A stretch of DNA of 5,676 nt, taken from assembly GCA_035461385.1 (NCBI GenBank), contig DATHVI010000149.1, positions 1 through 5,676 of the forward strand. Direction: 5' to 3'. Source of the DNA: DATHVI01 sp035461385. Its GTDB lineage: Bacteria; Actinomycetota; Thermoleophilia; Solirubrobacterales; 70-9. The position numbers were made by a program, and so were the translations under genes. Of this stretch, positions 5,340 to 5,676 are shown one piece after another. Under the pieces are notes generated by a model. The model had not been told where the DNA came from, made no database searches, and was given only the letters and a program-made list of their open reading frames with translations. Positions within the stretch are counted from its first letter, which is position 1, and each line of letters starts with the position of its first letter.

Positions 5340-5676
5340 CTAGTCGTCTTCGAACTCGGGCTCGTCGTCGGAGCCGCTGCCCGAGGAGTCCGATCCCCGG
5401 CCAGAGTTCGAATCGTCGAAGTCGTCGTCGCCTCCGCGGCCCCGGCCCCTCCCGCGTCCGCGGTGGTCATCGCCGGCCTCGGCTTCGCCCGCCTGCTCTC
5501 GGGACTCGGATCCCCGGCCGCGATTGCGGTTGCGCTCGCGCGCGCGCCCGCGACGGTCGTCGTCGGCCTCCGCCGGGGCCAGCGCCTCCCCGGGCTCCAG
5601 CGGCCGGGCGGCGATTCCGATCGAGTCGCCGGTGACCTCGTTCGCGAGGATGCCGATCCCGGCCGACGCCCCGATC
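5340..5676 (-). CDS. Unrecognised protein, C-terminal part with RG-rich and acidic disordered tail (5' partial)
   Basis: Reading the minus strand from the right edge, one frame stays open for 111 codons and stops at TAG (plus-strand 5340-5342). The start is beyond the window. The first ~40 visible residues look folded and hydrophobic: GASAGIGILANEVTGDSIGI, then AARPLEPGEALAPAEA. The rest is low complexity: a basic block (DDDRRGRARERNRNRGRG), a mixed segment (SESREQAGEAEAGDDH), five consecutive RG pairs ending in RGG, then an Asp/Ser/Gly tail finishing DDEPEFEDD. Regular third-position bias and the acidic ending argue for a real gene rather than a shadow. RG/RGG repeats often bind RNA or form flexible interaction tails, but the protein was not recognised and no function is assigned. 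It is convergent with the SSI-like lipoprotein; 70 bp separate the two stops, with only weak, interrupted inverted repeats there. Confidence 0.7.
   Translation of the reverse strand, partial: IGASAGIGILANEVTGDSIGIAARPLEPGEALAPAEADDDRRGRARERNRNRGRGSESREQAGEAEAGDDHRGRGRGRGRGGDDDFDDSNSGRGSDSSGSGSDDEPEFEDD

Noticed and set aside
5421..5460. Short tandem GTC and GC-rich runs as a DNA repeat element
   Set aside because: They are explained by Asp and Arg-Gly codon runs in the right-edge protein, not by an independent repeat.
4727..5470. A 247-residue minus-strand open frame opposite the SSI-like lipoprotein
   Set aside because: The plus strand shows a signal peptide, lipobox and SSI-type cysteines; the minus frame is Gly/Ala/Arg-rich with no motif and crosses the stop region of the right-edge gene in another frame.

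Overview
The window is a high-GC chromosomal stretch with strongly GC-biased third codon positions, GTG starts and TANNNT -10 elements placed just upstream of start codons. The fumarase resembles mycobacterial FumC (recalled, not searched), and the PKD/sugar-dehydrogenase, SSI-like and ATR/LN-type lipoprotein genes look like those I know from high-GC Actinomycetota, plausibly Thermoleophilia (Solirubrobacterales/Gaiellales). That placement is inference. No tRNA, rRNA, CRISPR array, insertion sequence or phage gene was seen.

Layout, left to right. (1) 1-797, +: the 3' end of a secreted glucose/sorbosone dehydrogenase-like protein with a PKD domain, followed by a strong GC-rich hairpin at 831-863. 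(2) About 898-1378, +: a small lipoprotein gene whose reading frame is broken twice; each break is repaired by adding one base. (3) 1390-2712, +: class II fumarase fumC, a TCA-cycle enzyme, with a possible leaderless promoter. (4) 2594-4231, -: a polytopic apolipoprotein N-acyltransferase (Lnt) homologue, convergent with fumC and overlapping it by 119 nt as read. It keeps the Glu and Lys of the nitrilase-type triad but has Gly where the nucleophilic Cys should be. (5) A roughly 60 bp divergent intergenic region with a palindromic TACGTA. (6) 4290-4784, +: msrA, methionine sulfoxide reductase A, with a clear Shine-Dalgarno. (7) 4781-5269, +: a predicted lipoprotein with a subtilisin-inhibitor (SSI)-like domain, overlapping msrA by 4 nt and apparently starting at CTG. 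(8) 5340-5676, -: the C-terminus of an unrecognised protein with a disordered RG-rich and Asp/Ser-rich tail.

The genes do not form one pathway. The common thread is the cell envelope: a secreted PKD protein, two predicted lipoproteins and an Lnt-family protein sit together with housekeeping enzymes (FumC, MsrA). msrA and the SSI-like lipoprotein are probably co-transcribed and translationally coupled. The best leads are the Lnt homologue without its nucleophile and the tail protein at the right edge. Several gene-structure oddities (two breaks in the small lipoprotein, the long antisense tail on Lnt) would all disappear with single-base additions in GC-rich repeats, so sequence error should be excluded before biology is invoked. 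I did not find a convincing undescribed multi-gene system.
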